Positions 9,034 to 18,690 of a stretch of DNA of 64,000 nt are shown in pieces. The position numbers were made by a program, and so were the translations under genes. The notes beneath the pieces were generated by a model that saw only the letters and a list, made by a program, of their open reading frames with translations, was not told the DNA's origin and made no database searches. Each line of letters opens with the position of its first letter. Position 1 is the stretch's first letter. Source of the stretch: CAG-411 sp045124315 (GTDB lineage: Bacteria > Bacillota > Clostridia > Lachnospirales > Lachnospiraceae); NCBI GenBank assembly GCA_045124315.1, contig JBGVLO010000046.1:1-64000 (forward strand), in the 5' to 3' direction.

Positions 9034-10797
9034 ATGTTCGAAAAAGAATACCTAACACAAAAAGCAATCCTTTTTGTTGCACTCATTTTTATTTTGAGTT
9101 TTTCATGCAGAACTTTCTTATCCGAAAAAAATGGAATTTCCGCACAAGAGGGGCAAACTCTTGCTATTTCCAACACAAGCGAAAATCTAGAAGAAAGTCC
9201 CTACAATATTGCAGTGTACAACACAGAGGAACTTGAGAATACCATCTATGACCAACCCTACTTTTTCTCTATGGCAAATATTCTTAAGTATTGTGCAGAA
9301 CCAAATAAATACCTTGGCAGTGGCAGCACACTTCTTTCCAATGCCAAAGAGTACACAAACGAAACCTTTATTGAGAATAACTATTATACCAATTTATTAA
9401 CAGTAAAAGATGAAAATCATTTTCACTATAGCAAGGTGTTATCAAACTGTATTTCCAGCCAGAGACCACCTTTGTATTATCTGTTGCTTCACACAATCCA
9501 CTCGATTTTTGGAAGTCTGCATATGTTTCGTCTCAGTTTCTTTTTGAACATTGTATTTTTATTCTGTTCCTGCTTTTTCATTCTTGAAATTGGGAAAAAT
9601 TATTTTCATTCTTCCTTTGTTGGACTGGCAGCAGCACTTTTATATGCCTTATGTCTCGGAATTTTTTCCGGAAGTATCTGCAGCAATCCATTTGTTATGA
9701 CAAGCCTTTTTCTTATCTTAAGTTTAAATCTTCACCTTGCAAACTTAAAAGAGGATCATACACGAATTTTTTTGCTACAGGCAATTGCAATTGTAAATGT
9801 ATTGGGAAATCTGTCAGATTACAGCTTTGTCTTGTTTGCCTGTGTGATTGGGATTGTTTACTGCCTGTCCATGCTTTTTCTTGGACGGGGAAAGGATATT
9901 CTGCTTTATATAGGATTTTCCGCACTCTCCTTGCTGGTGACTACTTTTTTTTATCCTTCTATCCTGCTTCACATAACAACTGCTGTTTTCACCAGTTGGA
10001 ACCAGTTTGTATGTGAGTTTTCGCTAGAAACCTTTCACCTAAGCCTATTTTCTAACCTTGTAATACTTGGCAACCAGATTTTTGCACATACTTTGGTTTT
10101 AGTTATTTTGTTTCTATCCATTTTACTTATAGTGGCAATCGCTCTGAACAAGCATGGTCTGCTGTTTCATCTGAAAGCATTTTGGGAACGGATACGAACT
10201 GGGAATATGGCAGATTTCTTTGTATTTGTCACTCTATGTACCTTTTTTGTAGGAATTTCATTCTTCTACAAAAACGAGAGCTACTTTGTGTTACTGACAC
10301 TTTTGCCTCTGATTACACTTTTGGTATCTAACCTTGTCTATAGACTTTGTCATGCAGCCACCCATTCTGCATTTAACAGTGGTCTATTTAGTGTACTCTT
10401 CGTCTGTGTTTTGTGCTTTCTTTCCATTACCACGAGCACGCCGGAATATCTGTATTCCGAGAACGAGCAACAACTGAACTTTGCCTCCCAATATGCTTCT
10501 GAATATTGTATTTTCCTTACCTCTGAAAATTTAAAACCAGAAGATCATATTTTGGAATTGCAAAAATATCAACACTCCATGGTGCTTCCTAAAAAACGAA
10601 TCAAGTCTCTGAAAAAAAATAAAGCTTTCCTGAAGCAAGACACAATCATTGTCTACGCATCCAGTGAAGACTATGGGGCAGACGTGGTAAATCAAATTGC
10701 CAAGAACGGTGCTTTTACAATCACTACAGAACTTACCAATTACTTAGACGAACATTGCAATCGCATTTATGTTTGTCAGTGTAGCAATGTGCAATAG
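9034..10797 (+). CDS. Polytopic membrane protein, GT-C glycosyltransferase-like
   Basis: A very good site (AAAGGAGG) precedes the ATG, and a TATAAT box lies at 8977-8982. The 587-aa protein has one N-terminal membrane segment (about 12-30), an extracytoplasmic region of about 110 residues, then at least nine further membrane helices. A C-terminal soluble tail of about 110 residues follows the last helix. The QRPPLYYLLLHTIHSIFG stretch (about residue 143) resembles the region after the first loop in GT39/ArnT-like lipid-linked sugar transferases. The acidic catalytic pair expected in the first loop is not obvious, so the enzymatic role is inferred only. It diverges from glgB. Confidence 0.6.
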   Translation: MFEKEYLTQKAILFVALIFILSFSCRTFLSEKNGISAQEGQTLAISNTSENLEESPYNIAVYNTEELENTIYDQPYFFSMANILKYCAEPNKYLGSGSTLLSNAKEYTNETFIENNYYTNLLTVKDENHFHYSKVLSNCISSQRPPLYYLLLHTIHSIFGSLHMFRLSFFLNIVFLFCSCFFILEIGKNYFHSSFVGLAAALLYALCLGIFSGSICSNPFVMTSLFLILSLNLHLANLKEDHTRIFLLQAIAIVNVLGNLSDYSFVLFACVIGIVYCLSMLFLGRGKDILLYIGFSALSLLVTTFFYPSILLHITTAVFTSWNQFVCEFSLETFHLSLFSNLVILGNQIFAHTLVLVILFLSILLIVAIALNKHGLLFHLKAFWERIRTGNMADFFVFVTLCTFFVGISFFYKNESYFVLLTLLPLITLLVSNLVYRLCHAATHSAFNSGLFSVLFVCVLCFLSITTSTPEYLYSENEQQLNFASQYASEYCIFLTSENLKPEDHILELQKYQHSMVLPKKRIKSLKKNKAFLKQDTIIVYASSEDYGADVVNQIAKNGAFTITTELTNYLDEHCNRIYVCQCSNVQ

Positions 10798-10838
10798 AGA
10801 AAAGGTACTTCATTTCGCCACAAAACTCATCTACAAAA

Positions 10839-10863
10839 GCTCCCCAAGAAATTCTTGGGGAGC
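10839..10863 (-). terminator. Intrinsic terminator at the end of the zinc-ribbon/TIR operon
   Basis: A GCTCCCCAAGAA stem with a perfect partner is followed on the minus strand by TTTTG. It lies about 20 bases past the stop of the secreted GLUG protein, and no comparable terminator was noticed between the genes back to 22615. Confidence 0.75.
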
Positions 10864-10883
10864 CCTGTAATAAATGCTGTATA

Positions 10884-12641
10884 CTATTTTACCTTTATGA
10901 CGCATTTTGCTTTTATTCCATTGTATGTTTTTACTGTAATTACCGTTTTTCCTCTTCCAAAGGTTCTTACTACGCCATTTTTCGTTACTTTTGCAACCAT
11001 TTTATTTTTTGAACTGTATTTCAAGGTATGACTGTAGCTTCCTTTGGAAAAGCTTACAGCCAGCTTATAGCTTTTACCCAGTAAAAGTGTTTTTTTCTTC
11101 TTTTTAAAAGATACTTTTTTAGGCGCTTTTTTTACCGTGACATACACTTTATAAATATCATTTCCGTTATTTTCAATATTGATGATTGCTGTTCCCTTGC
11201 TTTCTCCCTGAATGTAGAGGTCATTTACACAGACTGCAACCCTTTCATTGGTGCTGGTAGCACGGACTACACTTCCGGATACGCTGGGAATGTTCACACA
11301 TTCTCCCACGCCAACAATCATTCTGCTACTGTGTATGGTCGGAGTCTGATTCTGTTGTTTCTGTTGATTCTGTTGTTTCTGTTCATTCTTGTTATTATTC
11401 TCTTCATTTGCTTTATTTTCTACTGTAATCTTATACTCATACTTTTGCTCTTCGCTGGCTTCAAATCCATCCTTCTTTGCAATTACCCGCAGTGTAGTAT
11501 CTTTGCTGATTGCAATAGGTCCGGTATATCTGGCAGATGCAATGGTAGGCTCGCTACCGTCAATCGTATAGTAAATTGCAGCACCGCTGGCAGCATTCAA
11601 TGTGACGCTAATGCTGTTCTGGTAAGTACCAGATGCCACACTGGCATTTGCTTTTGATGTTTTAAAACAATTCTTTAAAGAGGTGAGAATCGGTCTTTCC
11701 TCATTGACACCACTCTCAATGGTCCATACATCCGGAAAACTCCATCCTACAAAGCTTGCTGTATTCTGCATTGCAGAAATTGAGAGTCCAAAAGCACTTT
11801 GCCCCTGGGAATTTGATGCATTCTTTACCCCTTTTATCCCTGTATTGATACCGGTTGCCAAATCGGATAAATAGTAACAGTTATAAAGGAAGGTCTGACT
11901 GCCTGCACTATAGACCACTCCTGCTCCTCCATCTCCGATTATCCCTGTAGAATAACAATTCTTGATAACTACGTTTGGACTGTTATAGTATGATTCACCT
12001 AGGATTCCGGCCACTTTACAGTTTCCCGTACTTACACAATTCTCAATTTGCAACTTCCCGGAATAAGACATATTATACAAAATCCCTGCATTTGCATCAC
12101 AGGCACTATAGCAATTCTCGATGAGCATTGTTCCTGCGCAGGAAACCCCACTATACCGTCCTATGATTCCCCCAGAATAGTAGCTTCCCTCCAAAGTACC
12201 ACTTACATAGCAGTTGCGAATTGTATTGTCTCCTTCCGCCCATCCAACAATCCCACCTACATAGCTACTTCCTTTTATGTAAACCTGTTCCAGAGACAGA
12301 TTTTGTACAGTGGCTCCTTTGATATGGGAAAACAACCCAGCATCACTGTTTACCACCATCATATTTTGAATTCTGTGACCTTTTCCATCCAATGTTCCCT
12401 TGAATTCAAATGGCTCCCAACATCCATATCCACTCATATCAATATCCTGAGTCAGATAATAAGAGCCACTGGGATCATTTTTTATATTCGCCAGCTCATC
12501 AATGGTAGAAATCGGGATTTCTCCCTGTGCATTCACCCTTTCCATTTTCCTACTTTTGTCCATTTGTAACGTTCCCATTCCTGCTCCCAGCATTGTAACC
12601 AATACCAATGCCAGAATTCCAAGGCATTTTCTTTTTTTCAT
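10884..12641 (-). CDS. Secreted GLUG-repeat / Ig-like surface protein
   Basis: This 585-aa protein starts with KKRK followed by a hydrophobic segment, a signal peptide of about 38 residues. Residues about 45-290 hold a beta-helix-like series with GLUG-type repeats (recurring YVGGIVG, YSGGIIG and AGILGE with xxNCYS turns). Residues about 335-410 resemble a chitobiase C-terminal/FN3-type domain (YYTIDGSEPT). A Gln/Asn-rich linker follows (about 415-435), then Ig-like modules rich in Lys (GKSYKL, YSSKNKMVAKV). No sortase signal is visible. It closes a run of nine minus-strand genes, 43 bp after the TIR gene. A role in surface binding or adhesion is inferred. Confidence 0.8.
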   Translation of the reverse strand: MKKRKCLGILALVLVTMLGAGMGTLQMDKSRKMERVNAQGEIPISTIDELANIKNDPSGSYYLTQDIDMSGYGCWEPFEFKGTLDGKGHRIQNMMVVNSDAGLFSHIKGATVQNLSLEQVYIKGSSYVGGIVGWAEGDNTIRNCYVSGTLEGSYYSGGIIGRYSGVSCAGTMLIENCYSACDANAGILYNMSYSGKLQIENCVSTGNCKVAGILGESYYNSPNVVIKNCYSTGIIGDGGAGVVYSAGSQTFLYNCYYLSDLATGINTGIKGVKNASNSQGQSAFGLSISAMQNTASFVGWSFPDVWTIESGVNEERPILTSLKNCFKTSKANASVASGTYQNSISVTLNAASGAAIYYTIDGSEPTIASARYTGPIAISKDTTLRVIAKKDGFEASEEQKYEYKITVENKANEENNNKNEQKQQNQQKQQNQTPTIHSSRMIVGVGECVNIPSVSGSVVRATSTNERVAVCVNDLYIQGESKGTAIINIENNGNDIYKVYVTVKKAPKKVSFKKKKKTLLLGKSYKLAVSFSKGSYSHTLKYSSKNKMVAKVTKNGVVRTFGRGKTVITVKTYNGIKAKCVIKVK

Positions 12642-12684
12642 TTTACGCTTCCTTTCTAAATTCCATTTGTTTTATTCCAAATTA

Positions 12685-13791
12685 TCAATTGCAAAAGTTT
12701 TCAAATACAAGAGAGAATTGTTCCAATGGCAAATTCAAATCCATAATACGACTTCTTAGAAAAACTCCAATCCAGGAATATTGATCAAATTGAATGTACA
12801 TATACTGACCTTCCATATCATTTAGCTCTCTGTAATAGGTATAGGTTTTATTTTTTTTCTTTCTCTCGTTGTAATCCTTTTCATCGATAAATACCGGATT
12901 CTGAAGATCCGGGTGCAACTGGTTTGTAAATGTAATATATTCTTCTTTTCTATTTTTCAAAATATTTTCAATAAAATTCCATCCAAGTTCCGAGGTTGAT
13001 TCGTAAAAATCGGTGCTATATTCTGCACATTCCCCTCTTCCAACCAATTTCAATTTAGAAAAATGATTCCGTTTAAAGCTCTTTCTGTCATATTTTTTTA
13101 TGAAATCAGAAAGTACAATTTCTGATAATTCATTTTCTTGCTGTTTCGCTTCTATCGCCCCAGCTTCTTTTGGCTTCAATTCTGTTGGTTTTGATTCTGT
13201 TGGCTCAGGTTTTGGAAAGACTTCTATTCCATGCTTTTTCAGTTCTTCTTCTATTTCCCGCACTAACGCATTGATATCATTTTCCGTATCTGCCTTTAGG
13301 CGAATTGCCTTATTATCTCTTTTTACAATTTCGCAAATTTTATTACAATTTTTCATTTCTCCTTCGGAGCCATCATTTAATATTTTCTTATAATAGGCAT
13401 CTGCATTTAAGTCCGAATCCTTCCAAATATCAATGGTAATAATATTTCCAATATGGTCTAGTGCCTTAATTGTATCCAGTTCTGTTGCAATGGTTTCTTT
13501 TATCATGGAAGATTCACTTCGAAAAAAAATTGCACATTTACAGCATTCTTTGTTACGCAATGCCAATAAAGCAGAATCCTTCCACGAATTTTCATCAACA
13601 GGCATATTAGCTGTATCAATCCAAAGATTATAACCTCTCTCGTATAATTTTTTGAATACATTCATTACAATTTGCGAATCGTAATTGTCATGGGAATAAC
13701 TGATAAACGCAAATGGTCTTCCCATATCACATACTTTGTCTTTTATCTCATTCTTTTTCAAAAACTCTAATCCTACTAACTGTTGTGCCAT
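12685..13791 (-). CDS. TIR-domain protein
   Basis: This is a 368-aa protein with GGAAAGGAAGAG upstream of the ATG. Residues about 25-155 form a TIR domain: FAFISYSHDN (box 1, beta-A), a central NLWIDTANMP and a following SMIKETIATEL helix that could supply the catalytic Glu. A linker with repeated ESKPTELKP (about 195-220) leads to a C-terminal domain of about 145 residues that I do not recognise. Bacterial TIR domains can be NAD-consuming enzymes in abortive-infection systems, but others are only scaffolds. It follows the HD-RyR gene, from which a 188-bp repeat element separates it. A defence role is inferred. Confidence 0.8.
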   Translation of the reverse strand: MAQQLVGLEFLKKNEIKDKVCDMGRPFAFISYSHDNYDSQIVMNVFKKLYERGYNLWIDTANMPVDENSWKDSALLALRNKECCKCAIFFRSESSMIKETIATELDTIKALDHIGNIITIDIWKDSDLNADAYYKKILNDGSEGEMKNCNKICEIVKRDNKAIRLKADTENDINALVREIEEELKKHGIEVFPKPEPTESKPTELKPKEAGAIEAKQQENELSEIVLSDFIKKYDRKSFKRNHFSKLKLVGRGECAEYSTDFYESTSELGWNFIENILKNRKEEYITFTNQLHPDLQNPVFIDEKDYNERKKKNKTYTYYRELNDMEGQYMYIQFDQYSWIGVFLRSRIMDLNLPLEQFSLVFENFCN

Positions 13792-13836
13792 CTATCTCTT
13801 CCTTTCCGGTACCTTCCTCTTTTGCCATAACTTTTC

Positions 13837-14024
13837 GTAACTGTTCAGAGGGTGCACCCGAGTATGTGCAAATTGTACAGTTGTGCTTGCGGATAAGGTA
13901 CAAGTTGCACATACTCAGGTATAGCCGATAACGGCGTAATGAGTAAAATGTCCAGCTATAAACAATAATTTTTAGTCAATATGTACATCTGGCATTTTAC
14001 GAATTGCACCCTCTGAATAGTTAC
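13837..14024. mobile_element. Complete GTWACWGTTCA-family MITE with perfect 8-bp target duplication
   Basis: The element is 188 bp. The terminal inverted repeats are GTAACTGTTCAGAGGGTGCA (left) and its complement with one mismatch (right, ending GTTAC at 14024). AACTTTTC lies directly outside both ends, a perfect 8-bp duplication. Inside are two hairpins (GAGTATGTGCAA arms at about 13860-13917, and GTAAAATGTCC-type arms further right). It contains no gene. It sits 13 bases past the HD-RyR stop and before the TIR gene, so it interrupts the operon leader between them. A GTAA end and 8-bp duplications are typical of IS66-family elements. Confidence 0.85.
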
Positions 14025-14037
14025 AACTTTTCAAAAT

Positions 14038-15996
14038 TTACAATCTGTAAATACGCAAGCCATCATAATATTTTATCAGCTGTAACATAGCGTTCATTGG
14101 CTCTGTGTCTTTATCCTGTTCTTCTTCTGACAATTTTTTGTAATGCTCTGCTGCACTTTCCGCTGTAATTGTAATCTCATTCTCCAGCATGGATTTATGC
14201 ACACGCCTTTGCTCTCTTTCTTCTTTTGTTTTATAATCATCCGCAAATGTCCATCCCATCTCCTGTCGCTCCCGCAGCCATCTCTCATGCTCCAAAGGTC
14301 CGATAATCTTTATATCTTCTGATCCAAATTCTTTCACCATTTCCAGAGCAACCGGCCTATCCGTATAAAAACATCCAATGGCATTTAAATACTCTGCAAA
14401 TGCCTTGGCCTGTCCAACATTGGAAAGCTTGTATTCCAGAGACAACGCGTTAAACTCCTCTTCCATAATTTTCAATACTTTCTGGCATTTCTCTTCTTCA
14501 AAATGAGAATATCTGGCATTTAGTGCCACTGCAAAATTATAGAGATGAATAAAATTACTATTGGATAAGAACACTTTTTTCCCTTCATGAACTGCTTTTT
14601 CCGTATCCACTTTTACGGTCAGTTGCAACGCCTCCGTATTTACGATTTTCTCTATATCTTTCAGAAACTCATTCTCGTGCACCATGCTTGCATAAGCCTT
14701 CAATTTCGGCTCGTCCTTCTTTTCCTTTCCATTGTTGATCCATTCCCTATACGCCTTTTCATAGGCATCGATTTTATATTGTTCTTCCTTATCATATATA
14801 TATTTTGCTACAATATTGTTTTCTTGAAATGTAAATTGACAATCCATTGGATGCAACTCTGTTCTGGAATTTCTTCCATATGATGTCCGATCCCAGCATT
14901 GTAATTCATCACAAATCATCAACATATACGCCAAGGGATGAAGCTCCATATTCAACGGTTTGTTTATGTTTTTATTTTTATAAAAGGCAACGGAAAACTT
15001 ATATAAACTGTTATGCAGGATAATAGCACTCAACGCATCGATCCGTTCTTTTGTCATCCCTTCTTTTTGCTCTTTCCTGTCTACTTCATACAACTCCTGA
15101 AACAATACCGATGCACTGAAATACCCATGATCCATAAAATATCCAAATCGATTAGGATTAGTAGGTTTTGTTGCTAATATGACTTCCATGCTTTCCTTCG
15201 TAAGATGATATGTCTCACCCAATTTATTGGCAATATCGTAAGCAAAAAGCTGATTCGTATTCGCAAAGTTTTCTCCATACATCTCTTTTAATTTTTCCTG
15301 CGCATCCGGCTGGATTTTCACGAAATTCTCCATTCCCATATAAGCCACAAACGGATTGTCTTTTCTCTTTTCTCCCTTCACCTCAAAATAGGATTCTACT
15401 TGCTCAAATGGCAATTCGAATGGATATCCAATGTCATGAAATAGAGAAGACAATCCCCAAAATTCCAGAAAATGATGTGCTGCTTTCTGCTCCTCCCCTT
15501 CTGTAGGAAATCCATAATATTTCTTGTATGTTTCCCTGTAGATTGAATTGGTTTCATATATTGCCAGACCCAGTGCAAACACATAGACTGAATGGGAATA
15601 ATGATCTCTGTGTTTCATCAAAAGAGAGCTTCCATTCGTTTCAAATTCAGAAAGAAGTTCTATCATTCTTCTTGAACTTCCATAATTTCCAACAAACATT
15701 TCCAAATAACAAAAATACACATCAAAGGCATCTTCATCGGCCCCGGAATCTAAAAATCTTTTCAGTGCATTTTCCAGACAGAGTCTGTCAATATCCATTT
15801 CCATGTTATATGGGATCTGGCCAGCCTTCAAACTCTTGCCTAAGTTTTTTCCTTCCTGCTGTTCAATGCTTTCTTTTTCCTCATCAAATCTTAGGTCTTC
15901 GCATCTATCATGGATAAAACGGATAGCTGCAGACTTTAGTCCTAAATTCCTGTCTACTTTTTCACATTCCTTTATTTTCAACTTGTTATAAGCCAT
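14038..15996 (-). CDS. HD-domain phosphohydrolase with C-terminal RyR domain
   Basis: This is a 652-aa protein. An HD domain spans about 125-375, with candidate metal ligands His135 (RDHYSHS), His187-Asp188 (LFHDIGYP), His290 (DHGYFSA), His328 (IILHNSLY) and Asp363 (MICDELQ), so it appears catalytically complete. Residues about 560-615 (LEHERWLRERQEMGW, then VHKSMLEN) match the prokaryotic RyR domain pattern (HExW...GW...KxHP). RyR domains in bacteria have been proposed to sense nucleotide-type ligands in conflict systems. It is downstream of a zinc-ribbon membrane gene (39 bp) and upstream of the TIR gene. The substrate is unknown. Confidence 0.75.
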   Translation of the reverse strand: MAYNKLKIKECEKVDRNLGLKSAAIRFIHDRCEDLRFDEEKESIEQQEGKNLGKSLKAGQIPYNMEMDIDRLCLENALKRFLDSGADEDAFDVYFCYLEMFVGNYGSSRRMIELLSEFETNGSSLLMKHRDHYSHSVYVFALGLAIYETNSIYRETYKKYYGFPTEGEEQKAAHHFLEFWGLSSLFHDIGYPFELPFEQVESYFEVKGEKRKDNPFVAYMGMENFVKIQPDAQEKLKEMYGENFANTNQLFAYDIANKLGETYHLTKESMEVILATKPTNPNRFGYFMDHGYFSASVLFQELYEVDRKEQKEGMTKERIDALSAIILHNSLYKFSVAFYKNKNINKPLNMELHPLAYMLMICDELQCWDRTSYGRNSRTELHPMDCQFTFQENNIVAKYIYDKEEQYKIDAYEKAYREWINNGKEKKDEPKLKAYASMVHENEFLKDIEKIVNTEALQLTVKVDTEKAVHEGKKVFLSNSNFIHLYNFAVALNARYSHFEEEKCQKVLKIMEEEFNALSLEYKLSNVGQAKAFAEYLNAIGCFYTDRPVALEMVKEFGSEDIKIIGPLEHERWLRERQEMGWTFADDYKTKEEREQRRVHKSMLENEITITAESAAEHYKKLSEEEQDKDTEPMNAMLQLIKYYDGLRIYRL

Positions 15997-16035
15997 TTCT
16001 TATTTCTCCTTTGTTCTTATGAAAATCACTCAAGT

Positions 16036-16527
16036 TTATTTATGTGTTCCACAATATTTGCAGTACGTATTTCCTTCCTCATTCTTTTCTCCACACTTGG
16101 GGCACATCCAGCCTCCAGTGCTCCCCGGTGCATCAGAATAGAACTGCATTCTATTTTCCTCCTGCACGGCTTCCAAAATTGACTTTCCTTTGGCATTGGA
16201 AACGGCAACTGAGCCTCCCTGTGAAGAGGATGGACCATATCCACCTGTACTCTGAGAATATGTATATCCCGGATTATTGGATGGCATATATGTATTCTGT
16301 TTGTTATGAGTCATTTCATAGGCAATGGTTTTCAAATAACCTACCCCTTCTGCTATCATCCCTATCTTCCCAAGTGAGAGCCATCCACCTAACCAGATAA
16401 TCCAAAATACTGTATTTCCAGTTTGTTCATCTATATTTTCTCCAATAGCTGCCCTCATTAGAAAGGCTAAAATCACTACTCCTATAGCCGCTAATGTGAC
16501 CATCACTTTCATAAAAATTCTCCACAT
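16036..16527 (-). CDS. Two-TM protein with C-terminal zinc ribbon
   Basis: The start at 16527 is preferred over an ATG six bases upstream because GGAG then lies 8 bases away. The protein has about 163 aa. Two hydrophobic segments (about 5-25 and 38-60) are followed by a Gly/Ser/Tyr-rich linker. A C-terminal zinc ribbon has two CxxC pairs (CPKC and CKYC). It has no recognisable enzyme domain. It lies 39 bp before the HD-RyR gene in the same direction. Confidence 0.75.
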   Translation of the reverse strand: MWRIFMKVMVTLAAIGVVILAFLMRAAIGENIDEQTGNTVFWIIWLGGWLSLGKIGMIAEGVGYLKTIAYEMTHNKQNTYMPSNNPGYTYSQSTGGYGPSSSQGGSVAVSNAKGKSILEAVQEENRMQFYSDAPGSTGGWMCPKCGEKNEEGNTYCKYCGTHK

Positions 16528-16678
16528 AATCATTTCTCCTTTTTCTTTTCTTACAATAAAATCAGTTCAATTTATCTTTACATCATCATAAGCTTCCTCT
16601 AAAAGCCCATTTCCGCACTTAGGTCAAAAATACGCATCCGTTTCTATTTCATGTCCACATTTCTTCCATTTCATCTGT

Positions 16679-18577
16679 TTATTCTCCTTCTAATGTATTC
16701 AAAAGTTCATTCATATCGTAACTAACGATTTCCTCTCTATTCTGCCGTTCGGAAACATAGGTGTCATATCCTTTCTTATCCATAGAAGTGCCATTTTTTC
16801 TATAGTTTCGAATGTCTCCAATGCTCTCACTCGTTTGCTCTGACACTATGGATTGTGTTTGTTTTAGTTTCTTATTCTCAACAAGATATGTATTGTATTC
16901 ATAGGAGCCATATATCTCTGCATCACACAACAAAACATCCAATCCACCACTCTGAACATCTATAACTATAGGTTTTATCGTTTTATTTTCTTCGTCTGGT
17001 CGGAAAAAGAAACTTCCACAATACAAAAGATGATTTTCCTCGTCTACACTAAACACATGAGCCATATGCATCAAAAATGTATCATCTCCTATTGCTTTGT
17101 ATAAACAAAGTTCCGGTATCTGATCGCCGTCCAAATCCTGTAAAAATCCATCTGTTGGCGGATACAGTTTCCCGTCTGTATCATAAAAATACTCTAACGA
17201 TGTATACATAAAATTGGGGACATCTAAATACAACTGTATGGATTCTTTGTACTTCTCCATCAAACCATCCAAATTTCTTATTTGTTCTGCGTACGCTTGC
17301 TCCCAACTATCATAAGATGGGTTTTCGTACTCTTGATTCCATGAAACAGTTTCCTCTTTGTAATCTAGCATTTGCGGATCATCCAAAATTATAATTTCGG
17401 AGATACAGGTATCTTCACAACTTTCCCGAAATACTTTCTTATATCCGCTCCCTTTTCCATGTTCCCAAATATATTCATAATAATCTTTTCCAGAATAGGT
17501 ATCTCGAATTTTGAATTTTACATTTTTTCCTTTCACAGCTTTTTGGAAAATAATGCAATCCGAATACCAATCATCCCGATAACTTGTATGAATATTTTTC
17601 TGCAGGGCATACTTCGTTGTATTTCCATCAGGGAATGAAACTTCCACTTCCTTCACTTGTGCATTTCTCTCTAGTGTGCGCTGGGTTTTCGTAAAGCCAT
17701 TTTTGATACAGAACCCATAAATAGAATGGCTTTCATTATTTGCCTCTGATAATGTTATACTTGCTCCTTTTCCAAACCCTTTTTTTCCTTCAATCCATGC
17801 AGTGGTGTTATCCCCATCCGTTACGTTTTTTGCTTCATAGGTACATATTTCCCGGTCTGCTGACGCATTGTTATGTTGTGCTGCAAGCACACTGGATGCT
17901 TTTGCCTTGGTATATTTATTACTCCCCGGCTTTGCAGTCCATACTTTAATTGTCTCTAGTTCAGGCTCTTTCTGGCAGTTAAACTGTATTTTTATATAGG
18001 AAATTTTATCCACATATTCCAGCATCTTTAGCGAATGCTCTTCCATGACTGCATATGCCGTAACTATATTTCCTTCTTTTTCGGTAGCAGGAAGCACCTG
18101 AAAGGATAACATATTCTCCTCATACATGGCTTTCTTTGCATTTTTTCCATACAATTCAAAAATGTTTTGCAACCATTTCTGTTCTTCATCCGTCAATGGA
18201 ATGACAGAATCTTCCGACTGAAACAACTGCCAATTATCCGTTTTCTCTGCATCTTTTCCCGTTGCATCCTTCACATTTTCTGCCTGTGTTCCCTTCTCCT
18301 TCGTTTGATTATTTTTCATTTTTACAATCTGTTGATAACCTACAACGCCAATTGTAACCAAACACAGCACGCCAATTCCTACCGCCAAATATTTCCATAC
18401 CAATTTCCATGGAACTGTTTTTTTGACTTTCTTTTCTTGTGCTTCTTCCCTGCTTTTCCTATCTACAACAGCCTCCTTGTACGTTGGCTGTTCTCGTTCT
18501 TTTGGAATTTCATTTCCGCAAAAGGGGCAGAAAGCAACTGTATTTTTTACTTCTTTTCCACATTTTCCACAAAACAT
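16679..18577 (-). CDS. Membrane-anchored zinc-ribbon protein with discoidin-like domain
   Basis: This is a 632-aa protein. An N-terminal zinc ribbon (Cys 3, 6, 17, 20) is followed by one membrane helix (about 59-82), which would put the rest outside the cell. Residues about 225-375 look like the discoidin-type glycan-binding domain often named NADase-type (ASSVLAAQ, NVTDGDNTTAWIEG, FGKGASITL, then FCIKNGF). The C-terminal 230 residues include a DLDGDQIPELCLY motif resembling acidic Ca-binding or FG-GAP-like repeats. A role as an envelope sensor or binder is inferred. It is in the same direction as its neighbours. Confidence 0.75.
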   Translation of the reverse strand: MFCGKCGKEVKNTVAFCPFCGNEIPKEREQPTYKEAVVDRKSREEAQEKKVKKTVPWKLVWKYLAVGIGVLCLVTIGVVGYQQIVKMKNNQTKEKGTQAENVKDATGKDAEKTDNWQLFQSEDSVIPLTDEEQKWLQNIFELYGKNAKKAMYEENMLSFQVLPATEKEGNIVTAYAVMEEHSLKMLEYVDKISYIKIQFNCQKEPELETIKVWTAKPGSNKYTKAKASSVLAAQHNNASADREICTYEAKNVTDGDNTTAWIEGKKGFGKGASITLSEANNESHSIYGFCIKNGFTKTQRTLERNAQVKEVEVSFPDGNTTKYALQKNIHTSYRDDWYSDCIIFQKAVKGKNVKFKIRDTYSGKDYYEYIWEHGKGSGYKKVFRESCEDTCISEIIILDDPQMLDYKEETVSWNQEYENPSYDSWEQAYAEQIRNLDGLMEKYKESIQLYLDVPNFMYTSLEYFYDTDGKLYPPTDGFLQDLDGDQIPELCLYKAIGDDTFLMHMAHVFSVDEENHLLYCGSFFFRPDEENKTIKPIVIDVQSGGLDVLLCDAEIYGSYEYNTYLVENKKLKQTQSIVSEQTSESIGDIRNYRKNGTSMDKKGYDTYVSERQNREEIVSYDMNELLNTLEGE

Positions 18578-18690
18578 GTTTCTTCACTACCTTCTCCTTC
18601 GCATAACAATTTATTCAAGGGACTGTTCTACCTTTACTGCTTTATTTTCAATTCCCTATGTTTTTCAATACACTCTCGCATCCTTTACTA

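Noticed and set aside
9651..10016. Second frame within the GT-C-like gene
   Set aside because: It is fully inside the 587-aa membrane protein frame and lacks a ribosome site.
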